DNA of 63,324 bases from Alloalcanivorax mobilis (GTDB lineage: Bacteria; Pseudomonadota; Gammaproteobacteria; Pseudomonadales; Alcanivoracaceae), in NCBI RefSeq assembly GCF_002864685.1, contig NZ_NMQZ01000038.1:1-63324 (forward strand). The letters are read 5' to 3'. Position 1 is the first letter of the stretch. Every line of letters starts with the position of its first letter. Shown piece after piece: positions 35,351-44,846 of the stretch. A program made the translations under genes and the position numbers. The notes under the pieces are model-generated. The model was not told the origin of the DNA, made no database searches, and was given only the letters and a program-made list of their open reading frames with translations.

Positions 35351-36520
35351 TTAGCTGAACAGACCTTTGAAGAACAGCACCACGTGATCCCAGATCTTGG
35401 CGAAGAAGCCCGCTTCTTCCACGTCTTCCAGGGCGATCAGTGGGCGCGTGACCAGGACGTTATCGTCCAGGCTGATGGTCAGCTTGCCCAGTTCCTGGCC
35501 TTTCTTGATCGGTGCATGCAGTTGCGGCTGAACGCTCATTTCCGCTTTCAGGCGCTCGCCGCTGTCTTTGGGAATGGTCAGCGCGAGGGCGTCGCCGAGG
35601 CCCAGGCGCACCTGGTTGGCCTTGCCCATCCACACATCCGGGGTGTCGAGCACGTCGCCGGCGCCGTAGGCCTGGTAGGTCTCATAGAAGCGGAACCCGT
35701 AGGTCAGCAGCTTTTGCGATTCGCGGGCGCGGGCGGCTTCCGAATCGGTGCCCATCACCACCGAGATCAGGCGCATTTCGCCCTGCTTGGCGGAGGACAC
35801 CAGGCAGAAGCCGGCTTCTTCGGTGTGGCCGGTTTTCAGGCCGTCCACCGACGGGTCCCGCCACAGCAGCAGGTTGCGATTCGGTTGGGTGATGCCGTTG
35901 TAGCTGAATTCCTTCTCGGCGTAGATGTCGTAGTGCTCGGGGTAATCGTTGATGATGGCGCGCGCCAACCGGGCCAGATCGTGGGCGGTGGTCAGGTGGT
36001 TCTCAGCCGGCCAGCCGGTGGCGTTGACGAAGTGGGTATTCTTCATGCCCAGCAGCGTCGCCTGACGGTTCATCAGGTCGGCGAAAGCGTCCTCCGAGCC
36101 GGCCAGATATTCGGCCACCGCCACGCTGGCGTCGTTGCCGGACTGAATAATGATGCCCTTGAGCAGATCTTTCAGGGGCACCTTGGAGCCTTCCTTGACG
36201 AACATCCGCGAGCCGCCCATTTTCCAGGCGTGCACGCTGATCGGCACCATGTCTTCATCGGACACATTGCCGGATTGGATCTCTTTTTCCGCGATGTAGG
36301 CGGTCATCATTTTGGTCAGGCTGGCCGGCGGCAGCGGCTTCTCGGCATCGTGCTGCACCAGCACCTGGCCGCTGTTGGCGTCCATCAGAAGGTAGCTGCG
36401 CGCCTCGACCTGGGGTGGACGGGGCACCATGTCCAGGGCCTGGGCGGGGGTGGCCAAGGCGAACGCCATGAGGGCCACGGCGAGAGAGATTGCGTCTCGG
36501 AAAGAGCGAACTTGGATCAT
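35351..36520 (-). CDS. dacA: D-alanyl-D-alanine carboxypeptidase (PBP5/6 type)
   Basis: A 389-residue low-molecular-weight PBP. After a signal peptide (ALATPAQALD) come SxxK in PPASLTKMMTAY (near residue 67), SxN in IQSGNDASVA (near 129) and KTG in VDGLKTGHTEEAG (near 231). A C-terminal PBP5 domain and an amphipathic membrane-anchoring tail (WDHVVLFFKGLF) complete it. It removes the terminal D-Ala of periplasmic pentapeptides. The start has AGGAAACG upstream; an upstream open frame was rejected. Neighbours rlpA and mltB are cell-wall genes. Confidence 0.94.
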   Translation of the reverse strand: MIQVRSFRDAISLAVALMAFALATPAQALDMVPRPPQVEARSYLLMDANSGQVLVQHDAEKPLPPASLTKMMTAYIAEKEIQSGNVSDEDMVPISVHAWKMGGSRMFVKEGSKVPLKDLLKGIIIQSGNDASVAVAEYLAGSEDAFADLMNRQATLLGMKNTHFVNATGWPAENHLTTAHDLARLARAIINDYPEHYDIYAEKEFSYNGITQPNRNLLLWRDPSVDGLKTGHTEEAGFCLVSSAKQGEMRLISVVMGTDSEAARARESQKLLTYGFRFYETYQAYGAGDVLDTPDVWMGKANQVRLGLGDALALTIPKDSGERLKAEMSVQPQLHAPIKKGQELGKLTISLDDNVLVTRPLIALEDVEEAGFFAKIWDHVVLFFKGLFS

Positions 36521-36605
36521 CGTTTCCTGCCTGTTGGTTTTAGCATCCCGGTTGGCCGGGAGGATGGCCGCGGGGCGGCGATTCTGGCGATCGGGTCGCC
36601 GGCTG

Positions 36606-37526
36606 TCAGTTGACCGGGATGGGCCGGGCGAAACCGGCCTGGGTGAGGGCCTGGATCGCCTCTTCCCGGTCCGCGCTGTTGCTGAACGGGCCCAGCCACA
36701 CTCTATAGAGCGCGCCGGCTTCCGGCTGGCGCACGGTGACCGGCAGTTTGAGCTCCTGGCGCACCCGCTGTTCCAGGCTGCGGGCGCTGTCCAGCGCGCG
36801 GAACGCGCCGGCCTGCAGGTACAGGTCGCGGGTTGGGCCATTGTTGCGGGCCGCGTCGGGCGGCGGGCTGTCCACGGCGGCGCGCACCGCCGTGGGCACC
36901 GAATCCGGCCGTTGGCCGGGGCCGGTGTCCTGCACGCTCAGGGCTTCGACCCGCACCCGGCCGGTACCATGCTGCTCAATGCCCAGGCGCACCGCCGCTG
37001 CCCAGGAGAGATCAATGATGCGGTCGGAGTGGAACGGGCCGCGATCATTGACGCGCACCACCAGGCTCTTGCCGTTGTCCAGATTGGTGACGCGCACATA
37101 GCTGGGCAGGGGCAAGGTGCGGTGGGCGGCGGTGAAGCGATACATGTCGAACGGTTCGCCGCTGGAGGTGCGGTAACCGTGGAACTTGTTGCCGTACCAG
37201 GAGGCCAGGCCCTCGGCCTGGTAGCCTTCGGCGCTGCGCAGCACCTTGTAGGTGGTGCCCCACACCGAATAGGTTTCCGGGTTGCCATAGGCACTGAGCG
37301 GTTCCATCTTGGGCACCGGCTCGGGCAGGTCGTCCACCTCGCGGCGCTCCGTGGGGGGCGCGTCGGTGCGGTGGTGGTAACGGTCGGAGCCCGGTGCGGT
37401 GCCTGTTCTCGCCGGCGTGCTCGCACCGGGGGGGGCGGTGGCGCCGCCGCTGGAAGAGGGCGCCGGCGCCGTGGCGCAGGCACCCAGAACCAGAGCCAGA
37501 GCGACAAGAATCAGCCCGCGCATCAC
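36606..37526 (-). CDS. rlpA: Septal-ring lytic transglycosylase RlpA
   Basis: A 306-residue lipoprotein with lipobox VLGACATAP (Cys17), a low-complexity linker, a double-psi beta-barrel domain (ASWYGNKFHGYRTSSGEPFDM, VRVNDRGPFHSDRIIDLS; catalytic Asp and His retained) and a C-terminal SPOR domain (about 230-304) that binds denuded septal glycan. Its start overlaps mltB by four bases. Confidence 0.93.
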   Translation of the reverse strand: MMRGLILVALALVLGACATAPAPSSSGGATAPPGASTPARTGTAPGSDRYHHRTDAPPTERREVDDLPEPVPKMEPLSAYGNPETYSVWGTTYKVLRSAEGYQAEGLASWYGNKFHGYRTSSGEPFDMYRFTAAHRTLPLPSYVRVTNLDNGKSLVVRVNDRGPFHSDRIIDLSWAAAVRLGIEQHGTGRVRVEALSVQDTGPGQRPDSVPTAVRAAVDSPPPDAARNNGPTRDLYLQAGAFRALDSARSLEQRVRQELKLPVTVRQPEAGALYRVWLGPFSNSADREEAIQALTQAGFARPIPVN

Positions 37527-38626
37527 CGTGCCACCCCCCGGGTGGCGTCAGTGGCCGGCGCCGGGGGGGGTGGTGAGGCGGCCAGGGCTTCCGCCAACCG
37601 CTTGGAGAGTTGCAATACCGCCATGGCGTACAGTTCGCTGTGGTTGTAGCGCGTGATTACGTAGAAATTATCGGTAATCAGCCAGAATTCATGGCCGTCG
37701 GTGCCGGTCAGGTCAAGCAACGCCACCGGGGTGTTTGCGGCCAGATCGAAACAGTATTGGCTGCCCAGCGTATCACTGTCGCAACTGACTGCCACTACGC
37801 CGTTTTTCCGGGCGTCGTCCAGGGTAAACGAGGGCTTGTAGCCTTTTTTTGCCAGCGCCTGATAGCCGTTGCCGTCAATGCGGGCGCGGGCCGCCACCGG
37901 CAAGCCCGGTTGCCAGCGGTGCTCGTGAAAATAATGGGCGACGCTGCCGATGGCGTCCGCCGGGCTGTTGACCAGATCAATCACGTCGTCGCCGTCGAAA
38001 TCCACCGCGTAGGCCTGGTAGCTGGTGGGGATGAACTGAGGGTAGCCCATGGCGCCGGCGTAGGAGCCGGTGATTTCGCTGGCGTCGATGTGGGCCTCGC
38101 GCTCCAGTTCGAACAGCGCCATCAGCTGCTTGCGAAAGAATTCGCCGCGCGGCGGGTAGTCGAAACCCAGGGTCGCCAGGGCGTCGAGCACCCGATACTG
38201 GCCTTTATGTTGCCCGTAGAGTGTTTCCACGCCAATGATCGCCAGAATGATCTCCCGGGGCACGCCGTATTGCCGCTCGGCGCGATCCAGAGCGTCGCGG
38301 TGCTGGCGGGCAAAGGCGACGCCTTTTTGCACGCGGCTTTCCTGCAGAAAAATCTTCTGATAACGGGCCCAGTCCAGGGTGCGTTCGGCGGGGCGGGCAA
38401 TGGCGGTAAGAATGGCGTCCTGGCGTTTGGCGTCGTTGAGCAGCTCGCGCAGGCGGACTTTGTCCAGGCCTTTGGCGCCGAGGCTGTCGATCATGGCGCG
38501 GGCCTGCGGGCGCTCGGCGTAATCGGCCTCCGGCGCGGCATTGGCCGTGGCGGCGCTGGCCAGGCCGGCGATCAGGCCAAGGGCGAGGCCGGCGAACCGG
38601 TGGCGCAAGGCAAAGGTCTGACGCAC
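37523..38626 (-). CDS. mltB: Lytic murein transglycosylase B
   Basis: A 367-residue periplasmic lytic transglycosylase of family GH103. A signal peptide (ASAATANAA) precedes the catalytic core with Glu in ILAIIGVETLYGQHKGQYRV near residue 153, then GAMGYPQFIPTSYQAYAVDFDGD. It lacks a lipobox, so it is a soluble MltB form. It cleaves glycan strands to 1,6-anhydroMurNAc. It sits between rodA and rlpA in the usual order. Confidence 0.93.
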   Translation of the reverse strand: MRQTFALRHRFAGLALGLIAGLASAATANAAPEADYAERPQARAMIDSLGAKGLDKVRLRELLNDAKRQDAILTAIARPAERTLDWARYQKIFLQESRVQKGVAFARQHRDALDRAERQYGVPREIILAIIGVETLYGQHKGQYRVLDALATLGFDYPPRGEFFRKQLMALFELEREAHIDASEITGSYAGAMGYPQFIPTSYQAYAVDFDGDDVIDLVNSPADAIGSVAHYFHEHRWQPGLPVAARARIDGNGYQALAKKGYKPSFTLDDARKNGVVAVSCDSDTLGSQYCFDLAANTPVALLDLTGTDGHEFWLITDNFYVITRYNHSELYAMAVLQLSKRLAEALAASPPPPAPATDATRGVAR

Positions 38627-38696
38627 GTTGTTGTCTCCTTAACGGGGATAGGGCGAAGCTGCGGGGCGCGCTCACCAAACTCAGTGTGAACAGGCC

Positions 38697-39836
38697 CTAA
38701 TGCATCAGCCGCCGATGGGTGTGTATCGACATCAGCATGCCGAAGCTGGCCATCAGCGTGACGATGGAGGTGCCACCGTAACTGACCAGCGGCAAGGGTA
38801 CCCCGACCACGGGTAAGAGTCCGGACACCATGCCCACGTTCACAAAAACATAAATAAAAAATGTCATCGTCAACGCGGCGGCCAGCAACCGGGAGAACGT
38901 CTCCTGGGCCTGCCAACTGATAAAGAAGCCGCGACCCACGATCACCAGATACACGCTCATCAGCAGCAGAAAGCCGATCAGGCCGAATTCCTCGCCGAGC
39001 ACGGCGAGAATAAAGTCTGTGGAGGATTCCGGCAAAAAGTCCAGCCGCGACTGGGTGCCGTCCATCCAGCCTTTGCCGGTGATGCCGCCGGAGCCGATGG
39101 CGGTTTTCGACTGGATGATGTTCCAGCCGGCGCCGCGCGGATCATGCTCCGGATTGAGGAAGGTATCCACCCGGTTGCGCTGGTAATCGTGCAACACGAA
39201 AAAATACATCAGCGGCGCGGCGATCAGCAGCACCACCACGGCCAGGGTGATCAGCCGCCAGGACAGGCCGGCCATGAACAGCACCACCAGGCCGGCGGCG
39301 GCGATCAGAATGGCGGTGCCGAGATCCGGCTGCATGGCGATCAGCACCGCCGGTACGAAAATCAGGCCGAGCGCGGCCAGCACGTCGGTCTTATTGGGGG
39401 GCAGGTCGCGTTCGTTGAAGAACCAGGCGACCATCGCCGGCACCGCCAGCTTCATGATTTCGGCGGGCTGGAAGCGGCCCACCACCGGCAGCGCCAGCCA
39501 GCGCTGGGCGCCTTTGGCCTCGACCCCGGCGATGATCACCAGAATCAGCAGCACCAGGCCGACGGCGTACACCAGCGGCGCCCAGAAGCGGTAGCTGCGC
39601 GGCGGCATCTGGGCGAGCACGAACAGCACCGTGAAGCCGACGCCGAAGCGCATCAACTGGCGAATCACCAGCTCCATGGAGGCGCCGCCGGCGCTGTAGA
39701 GCACGGTCAGGCCGCCGAGAATCACCAGCAATAAGGCCGCCAGCAGTGGCGCGTCCAGATGCAGGCGCTCGGTGAGCGGCGAGCCCAGCACCGGGCCCCG
39801 ACCGGGCATTTGTCGAAAATACTCTCTGGGATTCAT
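38697..39836 (-). CDS. rodA: Rod-shape peptidoglycan glycosyltransferase RodA
   Basis: A 379-residue SEDS-family protein with about ten helices. Signature stretches include FQPAEIMKLAVPAMVAWFF, KPDLGTAI-like MQPDLGTAILIAAAGL, the catalytic-loop Asp region LPESSTDFILAVLGEEFGL and a C-terminal VGVPLPLVSYGG. It polymerises glycan strands during elongation with PBP2, encoded immediately upstream. The start MNPREYF was chosen from homologues. Confidence 0.95.
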   Translation of the reverse strand: MNPREYFRQMPGRGPVLGSPLTERLHLDAPLLAALLLVILGGLTVLYSAGGASMELVIRQLMRFGVGFTVLFVLAQMPPRSYRFWAPLVYAVGLVLLILVIIAGVEAKGAQRWLALPVVGRFQPAEIMKLAVPAMVAWFFNERDLPPNKTDVLAALGLIFVPAVLIAMQPDLGTAILIAAAGLVVLFMAGLSWRLITLAVVVLLIAAPLMYFFVLHDYQRNRVDTFLNPEHDPRGAGWNIIQSKTAIGSGGITGKGWMDGTQSRLDFLPESSTDFILAVLGEEFGLIGFLLLMSVYLVIVGRGFFISWQAQETFSRLLAAALTMTFFIYVFVNVGMVSGLLPVVGVPLPLVSYGGTSIVTLMASFGMLMSIHTHRRLMH

Positions 39837-39846
39837 CGTTTCAGGC

Positions 39847-41736
39847 TCATTGGCTCGGCCCCACGGGCGCCGGGCCCCGCGCGAGGGGCGCGGGAACATC
39901 CAGCTTACCCTGCTCGTTCAGCAGCCAGGCGTCCATCACCTGGCGCGCCACCGGGCCGCCGGTGGAGCCGCCGTGGCGGCCATTCTCGACCAGCACCGCC
40001 ACCGCGATGGCTGGCTTTTCCACCGGGGCGAAGCTGATCAGCAGGGCGTGGTCCAGCATCCGTTCGGCCAGCTCGTCTTCGTTGTAGGTTTCATCCTGGC
40101 CGATCGAGAACACCTGGGCGGTACCGCTCTTGGCGCCCATGTCGTATTGCGCGTTCTCGGCCATGGAGCGGCCGGTGCCATGGTTGCCGTAGACCACGTC
40201 GGACATGGCCCGTTCCATTCGGTGCCAGTTTTCCGGGTCTTTCAGTTTGATGTCGGGGCGCAGCGGCGGGTGGCTTTCGTCGGCGGCCAGGGTTGGCACC
40301 ACCTGGCCGCCGTCGTTGGCGAGAATCGCGGTGGCGGTGGCCAGTTGCAGTGGCGTGGTCAGCACAAAGCCCTGGCCGATACTGGAATTGATGGTGTCGC
40401 CATGGAACCAGGGGCGGCCCCGGGCGGCCCGCTTCCATTCCTTGGAGGGCAGGATGCCGGTGGATTCGTTGAACAGATCAATGCCGGTGGCTTCGCCCAG
40501 GGAGAAGCCGGACAGGAAGTCATGCATGCGTGCGATGCCGAGGCGAAAGCCCAGATCATAAAAGTAGGTGTCGCAGGACTCGACGATCGCTTTGTGCAGA
40601 TCGACGCGGCCATGCCCCCAGCGTTTCCAGTCGCGATAGCGATGCGAGTCGCCTTCCAGTTGATAATAGCCGGGGTCGAAAATGGTGCGCTGCCAGTCGG
40701 TGACACCCGCATCCAGCCCGGCGATGCCCAGGAACGGCTTGAAGGTGGAGCCAGGCGGGTAGCGGCCTTGCAGGGCGCGGTTGAACAGCGGGTTGTCGTG
40801 GTCTTCCCGGTAGCGGGCGTAATCCTGGTGGGAAATGCCGGTGACGAACAGATTGGGGTCGAAGCCGGGACGGCTGACAAACGCCAGTACACTGCCATCG
40901 CGGGGGTCAATGGCGACCACCGCGCCGCGCCGGTCGCCGAGAGCGTCGTAGGCGGCCTGCTGCACTTTCAGATCAATGCTCAGGCGCAGGTTTTCCCCCG
41001 GCACCGGCGGCTGCTCTTCAAGAACACGCAGGATGCGGCCGCGCGCGTTGGTTTCCACCTGACGGTAACCCACCTGGCCATGCAGGCGATGCTCGTAATA
41101 GCGCTCCACGCCACTGCGCCCATAAAAATGCGTGCCGGCGTAGTTGGACTGTTGCGCCAGGGTCATGGCATCCAGATCTTCCGCGTTGAGCCGGTTGACG
41201 TAACCCAGCACATGGGAAAACAGGTGCCCGAACGGGTAGTGGCGAATGGCGTTGGCGGACACCCGTACCCCGGGCAGACGATGCTGATTGACCGTCAGCC
41301 GGGCGATTTCCTCTTCACTCAAACGCCCGCGCAGGGGGATTGGGTCCCATGGCCGGCGCGGGCTGGTCAGGCGTTTGCGAAAGCGCTCGATGTCTTCCGG
41401 GTCAAGGCGTACCAGCTTGCCAAGGGAGTTCAGGGTGGCGTCCAGGTCGGGGAGCTGCTCGACAATCAGCTCCAGTGTGAAATCGGGCCGGTTGGCGGCC
41501 AGAATCACGCCGTTGCGATCGGTGATCAACCCGCGCGGCGGCGACATCGCCTGGGTTTGCACCCGGTTTTCATCACTGAGAGTGGTAAAGCGGCTGTGCT
41601 GCGAGATCTGCAGCCACATCATGCGCCCGGCCAGCCCGGCGGACAGCGCCATCACCAACACCGCGCTGACCAGCAGCCTGGCGCTGAAAATGCGCTGTTC
41701 GTTGTGGTGGTCCTTAAGGGTCAGCGGTCTGCGCAT
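39847..41736 (-). CDS. mrdA: Penicillin-binding protein 2
   Basis: A 629-residue class B PBP: one N-terminal helix (about 15-37), a pedestal domain, then the transpeptidase domain with SxxK in PPGSTFKPFLG (near residue 330), the SxD/C box ESCDTYFYDLG (near 388) and KSG in GAKSGTAQVF (near 542). It cross-links new murein in the elongasome with RodA, ten bases downstream. The C-terminal tail is short and proline-rich. Confidence 0.95.
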   Translation of the reverse strand: MRRPLTLKDHHNEQRIFSARLLVSAVLVMALSAGLAGRMMWLQISQHSRFTTLSDENRVQTQAMSPPRGLITDRNGVILAANRPDFTLELIVEQLPDLDATLNSLGKLVRLDPEDIERFRKRLTSPRRPWDPIPLRGRLSEEEIARLTVNQHRLPGVRVSANAIRHYPFGHLFSHVLGYVNRLNAEDLDAMTLAQQSNYAGTHFYGRSGVERYYEHRLHGQVGYRQVETNARGRILRVLEEQPPVPGENLRLSIDLKVQQAAYDALGDRRGAVVAIDPRDGSVLAFVSRPGFDPNLFVTGISHQDYARYREDHDNPLFNRALQGRYPPGSTFKPFLGIAGLDAGVTDWQRTIFDPGYYQLEGDSHRYRDWKRWGHGRVDLHKAIVESCDTYFYDLGFRLGIARMHDFLSGFSLGEATGIDLFNESTGILPSKEWKRAARGRPWFHGDTINSSIGQGFVLTTPLQLATATAILANDGGQVVPTLAADESHPPLRPDIKLKDPENWHRMERAMSDVVYGNHGTGRSMAENAQYDMGAKSGTAQVFSIGQDETYNEDELAERMLDHALLISFAPVEKPAIAVAVLVENGRHGGSTGGPVARQVMDAWLLNEQGKLDVPAPLARGPAPVGPSQ

Positions 41737-41820
41737 TAAACAAAGAGCTCGAATCCGGAGTAACGGTTAAAGGCCGGGGCGATCAGCCCGCGGGGGCGCC
41801 AGCCCGGCATCGCGCGCCGC

Positions 41821-42294
41821 TCAGCGATGATAGGGGTGGCCGGCGAGCAGCGTCCAGCCGCGATAAATCTGTTCGGCGAGCAGCACCCGTACCAGTGGGT
41901 GCGGCAAGGTCAGCGCCGACAACGACCAGCGTTCATGGGCCGCCGCGGACACCTTCGGGCAGAGCCCGTCCGGTCCGCCCACCAGGAGGGTCAGATCCTG
42001 GCCCAGATCACGCTGCTCGCCAAGCCGGCGGCTCAGGGCGGGTGTGTCCAGCGGTTTGCCGGTGACTTCCAGCGCCACGCAGTGGGCGCCGGGGTGCTTT
42101 TCCAGGCGCTTGCTGATCGCCTCGCCTTCGGCGCGCACCAGGGCGGCGACGTCCCCCTTGGCTCTTTTAGGCAACGGAATCTCTTCAAGTTCCAGGCGCA
42201 TGTCCGCGGGCAGGCGTTTCTGATATTCACTGAAGCCCTGTTCCACCCAGGCGGGCATGCGCGTGCCGATGGCGAGCAAATGAATGCGCAACAC
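41821..42294 (-). CDS. rlmH: 23S rRNA pseudouridine-1915 N3-methyltransferase
   Basis: A 157-residue SPOUT methyltransferase: VALEVTGKPLDTPALSRRL, the SAM knot loop LLVGGPDGL, and the invariant C-terminal SALTLPHPLVRVLLAEQIYR ending AGHPYHR. It acts on assembled 70S ribosomes. It lies next to rsfS, as in most gammaproteobacteria. Confidence 0.96.
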   Translation of the reverse strand: MLRIHLLAIGTRMPAWVEQGFSEYQKRLPADMRLELEEIPLPKRAKGDVAALVRAEGEAISKRLEKHPGAHCVALEVTGKPLDTPALSRRLGEQRDLGQDLTLLVGGPDGLCPKVSAAAHERWSLSALTLPHPLVRVLLAEQIYRGWTLLAGHPYHR

Positions 42295-42316
42295 GGTCTC
42301 CGTTCGGTGGAATGCG

Positions 42317-42676
42317 TCAGGCGTCCCGGGAGCTGCGGTCCGGATGGTGCTCGGGGGTTTTCCACAGGCGTTCCAGGTCGTAAAACTCGCGGGTGGCGGG
42401 CAGCATCAGGTGCACGATCACGTCGCCCAGGTCCACCAGAATCCACTCCGAGCCTTTTTCCCCCTCGGTGCCGAGCGCCGCGTAACCGGCTTTCTTGGCT
42501 TGCTCAAGCACGTTGTCGGCCATTGCCTTGACGTGCCGATTGGAGGTGCCGCTGGCGATCACCATGTCATCGGCGATGCTGGTCAGACCTCTTACATCCA
42601 GGTTCGCCACGTTGTTTGCTTTCATCTCATCCAGGGCGTTGAGCACCAGATCCAGCAGTGTTTGATCAGAACTCAT
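42317..42676 (-). CDS. rsfS: Ribosome silencing factor
   Basis: A 119-residue RsfS (DUF143) protein: LDEMKANNVANLDVRGL, DDMVIASGTSNRHVKAMADN, and EWILVDLGDVIVHLMLPATREFYDLERLW. It binds ribosomal protein uL14 and blocks subunit joining in starvation. Its start overlaps the nadD stop by four bases. Confidence 0.96.
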   Translation of the reverse strand: MSSDQTLLDLVLNALDEMKANNVANLDVRGLTSIADDMVIASGTSNRHVKAMADNVLEQAKKAGYAALGTEGEKGSEWILVDLGDVIVHLMLPATREFYDLERLWKTPEHHPDRSSRDA

Positions 42677-43356
42677 GAGGCCTCGTTATCGGAGTGGGTG
42701 GCGGGAACATTATACAAGCCCTGGTGGTGGATGTGGGCCAGCACTTTCGGGTCCAGGGCACGGCAATCACCGGATTCCGCCAGGGCCTCGCGCACTTCGG
42801 TGGCGGAGACATCCAGGCAGGGACGGGTGAGCATAAGACGACGCCCCGCTGCTAACCGTAGCAGTTGCGAGGCGTTACCGCGCGGAAAGGCGCGGCTAAT
42901 GGCCAGGGACGGCGCCGGCGCGCCGGGGCGTGGCACCACCGCCAGATGGCAAAGCGTGGCGAAGCGCCGCCACCCTTCCCACTGATCCAGGCCCGCCAGA
43001 CTGTCGGCGCCGATCATGAACACCAGCGGCCGCCGGTCGCCAATCAGGCGCCGGAAGTGTTTCAAGGTGGTGTGGGTGAACGATGGCCCGGGCTGGCGCA
43101 GTTCCCAGTCGTCCACGGCCAGCGGCCGGTGGCCGGCGCAGGCCAGAGTGACCATCGCCAGCCTTTGCGCGCCATCGGCGCGCGGCTGCGCACGATGCGG
43201 AGGCACCGCATTGGGCAGCAGCCGCACCGGCGCGTCGCCCAGCACCGTCGACACCGCCAGCGCCGCACGCACATGGGCCCGATGAATCGGATCGAAGGTG
43301 CCGCCGAATAGAATTAAAGGCTGGACGCTGGACGCTGGACGCTGGACGCTAACCAC
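42673..43356 (-). CDS. nadD: Nicotinate-nucleotide adenylyltransferase
   Basis: A 227-residue nucleotidyltransferase that makes deamido-NAD. The core begins LILFGGTFDPIHRAHV (with the HxxH ATP motif) and contains FMIGADSLAGLDQWEGW and the C-terminal ISATEVR-like VSATEVREAL. The only in-frame start before the core is GTG at 43356, with GGGAGG five bases upstream. The first 12 residues (VSVQRPASSVQP) are therefore translated from the heptamer repeat. The start and ribosome-binding site lie in the loop between two repeat arms. Confidence 0.92.
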   Translation of the reverse strand: MVSVQRPASSVQPLILFGGTFDPIHRAHVRAALAVSTVLGDAPVRLLPNAVPPHRAQPRADGAQRLAMVTLACAGHRPLAVDDWELRQPGPSFTHTTLKHFRRLIGDRRPLVFMIGADSLAGLDQWEGWRRFATLCHLAVVPRPGAPAPSLAISRAFPRGNASQLLRLAAGRRLMLTRPCLDVSATEVREALAESGDCRALDPKVLAHIHHQGLYNVPATHSDNEAS

Positions 43357-43404
43357 TGCGCCTCCCTGGTTTTAGCGTCCGGCGTCCGGCGTCCGGCGTC
43401 CGGC
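43320..43404. repeat. Inverted GGACGCT / GTCCGGC heptamer tracts around the nadD start
   Basis: The left arm 43320-43352 has four GGACGCT units. The right arm 43371-43404 has four GTCCGGC units and runs into six T. In the minus-strand transcript the arms pair except for a C:A mismatch recurring every seven bases. The 18-base loop holds the nadD GGGAGG and GTG. Confidence 0.9.
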
Positions 43405-43441
43405 TTTTTTGCCGAGCTCGATAGTTCAGAAAAGGCACCTG

Positions 43442-44698
43442 CTATTGCCGCACGTGGCCGTCGCCAAACACCACCCATTTCTGACTGGTGAGGCCTTCCA
43501 GGCCCACCGGGCCGCGGGCATGCAGTTTGTCGGTGGAGATGCCGACTTCCGCGCCGAGGCCGTATTCGAAGCCGTCGGCGAAGCGGGTCGAGGCGTTCAC
43601 CATCACCGAGCTGGAATCCACTTCGGCCAGAAAGCGCCGCGCGTGGCTGTAGTTTTCGGTGATGATCGCCTCGGTGTGACGGGAGCTGTAACGGTCGATG
43701 TGGTCGATGGCCTGATCCAGATCATCGACCAGGCGAATCGCCAGAATCGGCGCCAGGTATTCCTCGGCCCAGTCCGCCTCGCTGGCCTCAACGATGTCGC
43801 CGAGCAGCGCGCGGGTGCGCTCGCAGCCACGCAGTTCGACGCCGGCATCGCGGTACAGCGCGGCCAGTTCCGGCAGCACCCGCTCGGCGATGGCGGCGTG
43901 CACCAGCAGAGTTTCGGTGGTGTTGCAGGTGCCATAGCGCTGGGTCTTGGCGCTGAAGGCGACTTTGATCGCCTTGGCGGGGTCGGCGTCCACGTCGATG
44001 TAGGTGTGGCAGTTGCCGTCCAGATGTTTGATCACCGGCACGCGGGCGTCCCGGCTGATGCGTTCGATCAGGCCCTTGCCGCCACGGGGTACGATCACGT
44101 CGACGTACTCGGGGTGGCTGATCATTTCGCCGACGGCGGCGCGGTCGGTGGTTTCCACCACTTGCACGGCGGTGTCCGGCAGGCCCGCTTCACGCAGGCC
44201 CACACGCAGGCACTCGGCGATCGCCTGGTTGGAATCAATCGCTTCGGAGCCGCCACGCAGAATCGCGGCGTTGCCGGATTTCAGGCACAAAGCGGCGGCA
44301 TCGATGGTGACGTTGGGGCGCGACTCATAAATGATACCGATCACGCCCAGGGGCACGCGCATCTTGCCCACCTGAATGCCCGACGGGCGGTAATTGAGGT
44401 CGGTCATGCCGCCCACCGGGTCGGCCAGGGCGATCACCTGCTCCAGCCCCTCGACCATGCCATCGAAGCGCGCGGTGGTCAGTTCCAGCCGATCCAGCAG
44501 CGCCGCGTCCAGGCCATGGTCGCGGCCACGGGCCAGATCCCGCTGGTTGGCATCGAGAATGGCGCCACGGTGGCTGCGCAACGCGGCGGCGATGGCGGCC
44601 AGGGCGGTGTTCTTATCACCGGCGCTGGCGCGCGCCATGGCCCGCGCCGCCTGGCGCGCCTGCCGGCCCACATCGGCCATGTACTGCTGGATATCCAT
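43442..44698 (-). CDS. proA: Glutamate-5-semialdehyde dehydrogenase (gamma-glutamyl phosphate reductase)
   Basis: A 418-residue enzyme of proline synthesis. Landmarks are [30 protein letters not shown], the [11 protein letters not shown] motif and the catalytic Cys in [15 protein letters not shown]. The NADPH-binding fold and length agree with E. coli ProA. The start [10 protein letters not shown] was chosen by homology; a second ATG lies six codons upstream. The Pseudomonas-type cluster also places proA beside nadD. Confidence 0.95.
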   Translation of the reverse strand: MDIQQYMADVGRQARQAARAMARASAGDKNTALAAIAAALRSHRGAILDANQRDLARGRDHGLDAALLDRLELTTARFDGMVEGLEQVIALADPVGGMTDLNYRPSGIQVGKMRVPLGVIGIIYESRPNVTIDAAALCLKSGNAAILRGGSEAIDSNQAIAECLRVGLREAGLPDTAVQVVETTDRAAVGEMISHPEYVDVIVPRGGKGLIERISRDARVPVIKHLDGNCHTYIDVDADPAKAIKVAFSAKTQRYGTCNTTETLLVHAAIAERVLPELAALYRDAGVELRGCERTRALLGDIVEASEADWAEEYLAPILAIRLVDDLDQAIDHIDRYSSRHTEAIITENYSHARRFLAEVDSSSVMVNASTRFADGFEYGLGAEVGISTDKLHARGPVGLEGLTSQKWVVFGDGHVRQ

Positions 44699-44753
44699 TG
44701 TTTCTGCTACACCCATTACCAAACCGCGAAGTGAATCGAAGGTGGCTAGTATA

Positions 44754-44822
44754 GCAAGCTGCAAGCCACAAGCGGCAAGGGAAGGCTCTGCCGGTTTGAC
44801 GCTGGTTGCCCGCGGCTTGTCG
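44754..44822. repeat. Degenerate inverted GCAAGC/GCTTG tracts upstream of proA
   Basis: The left arm (AGCAAGCTGCAAGCCACAAG) and right arm (GTTGCCCGCGGCTTGTCGCC) are imperfectly complementary with a 24-base spacer. This resembles the 8036-8122 element but is more decayed. It lies between codirectional genes. Confidence 0.45.
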
Positions 44823-44846
44823 CCCGGCACGGCCGGCCGCGCGGTT

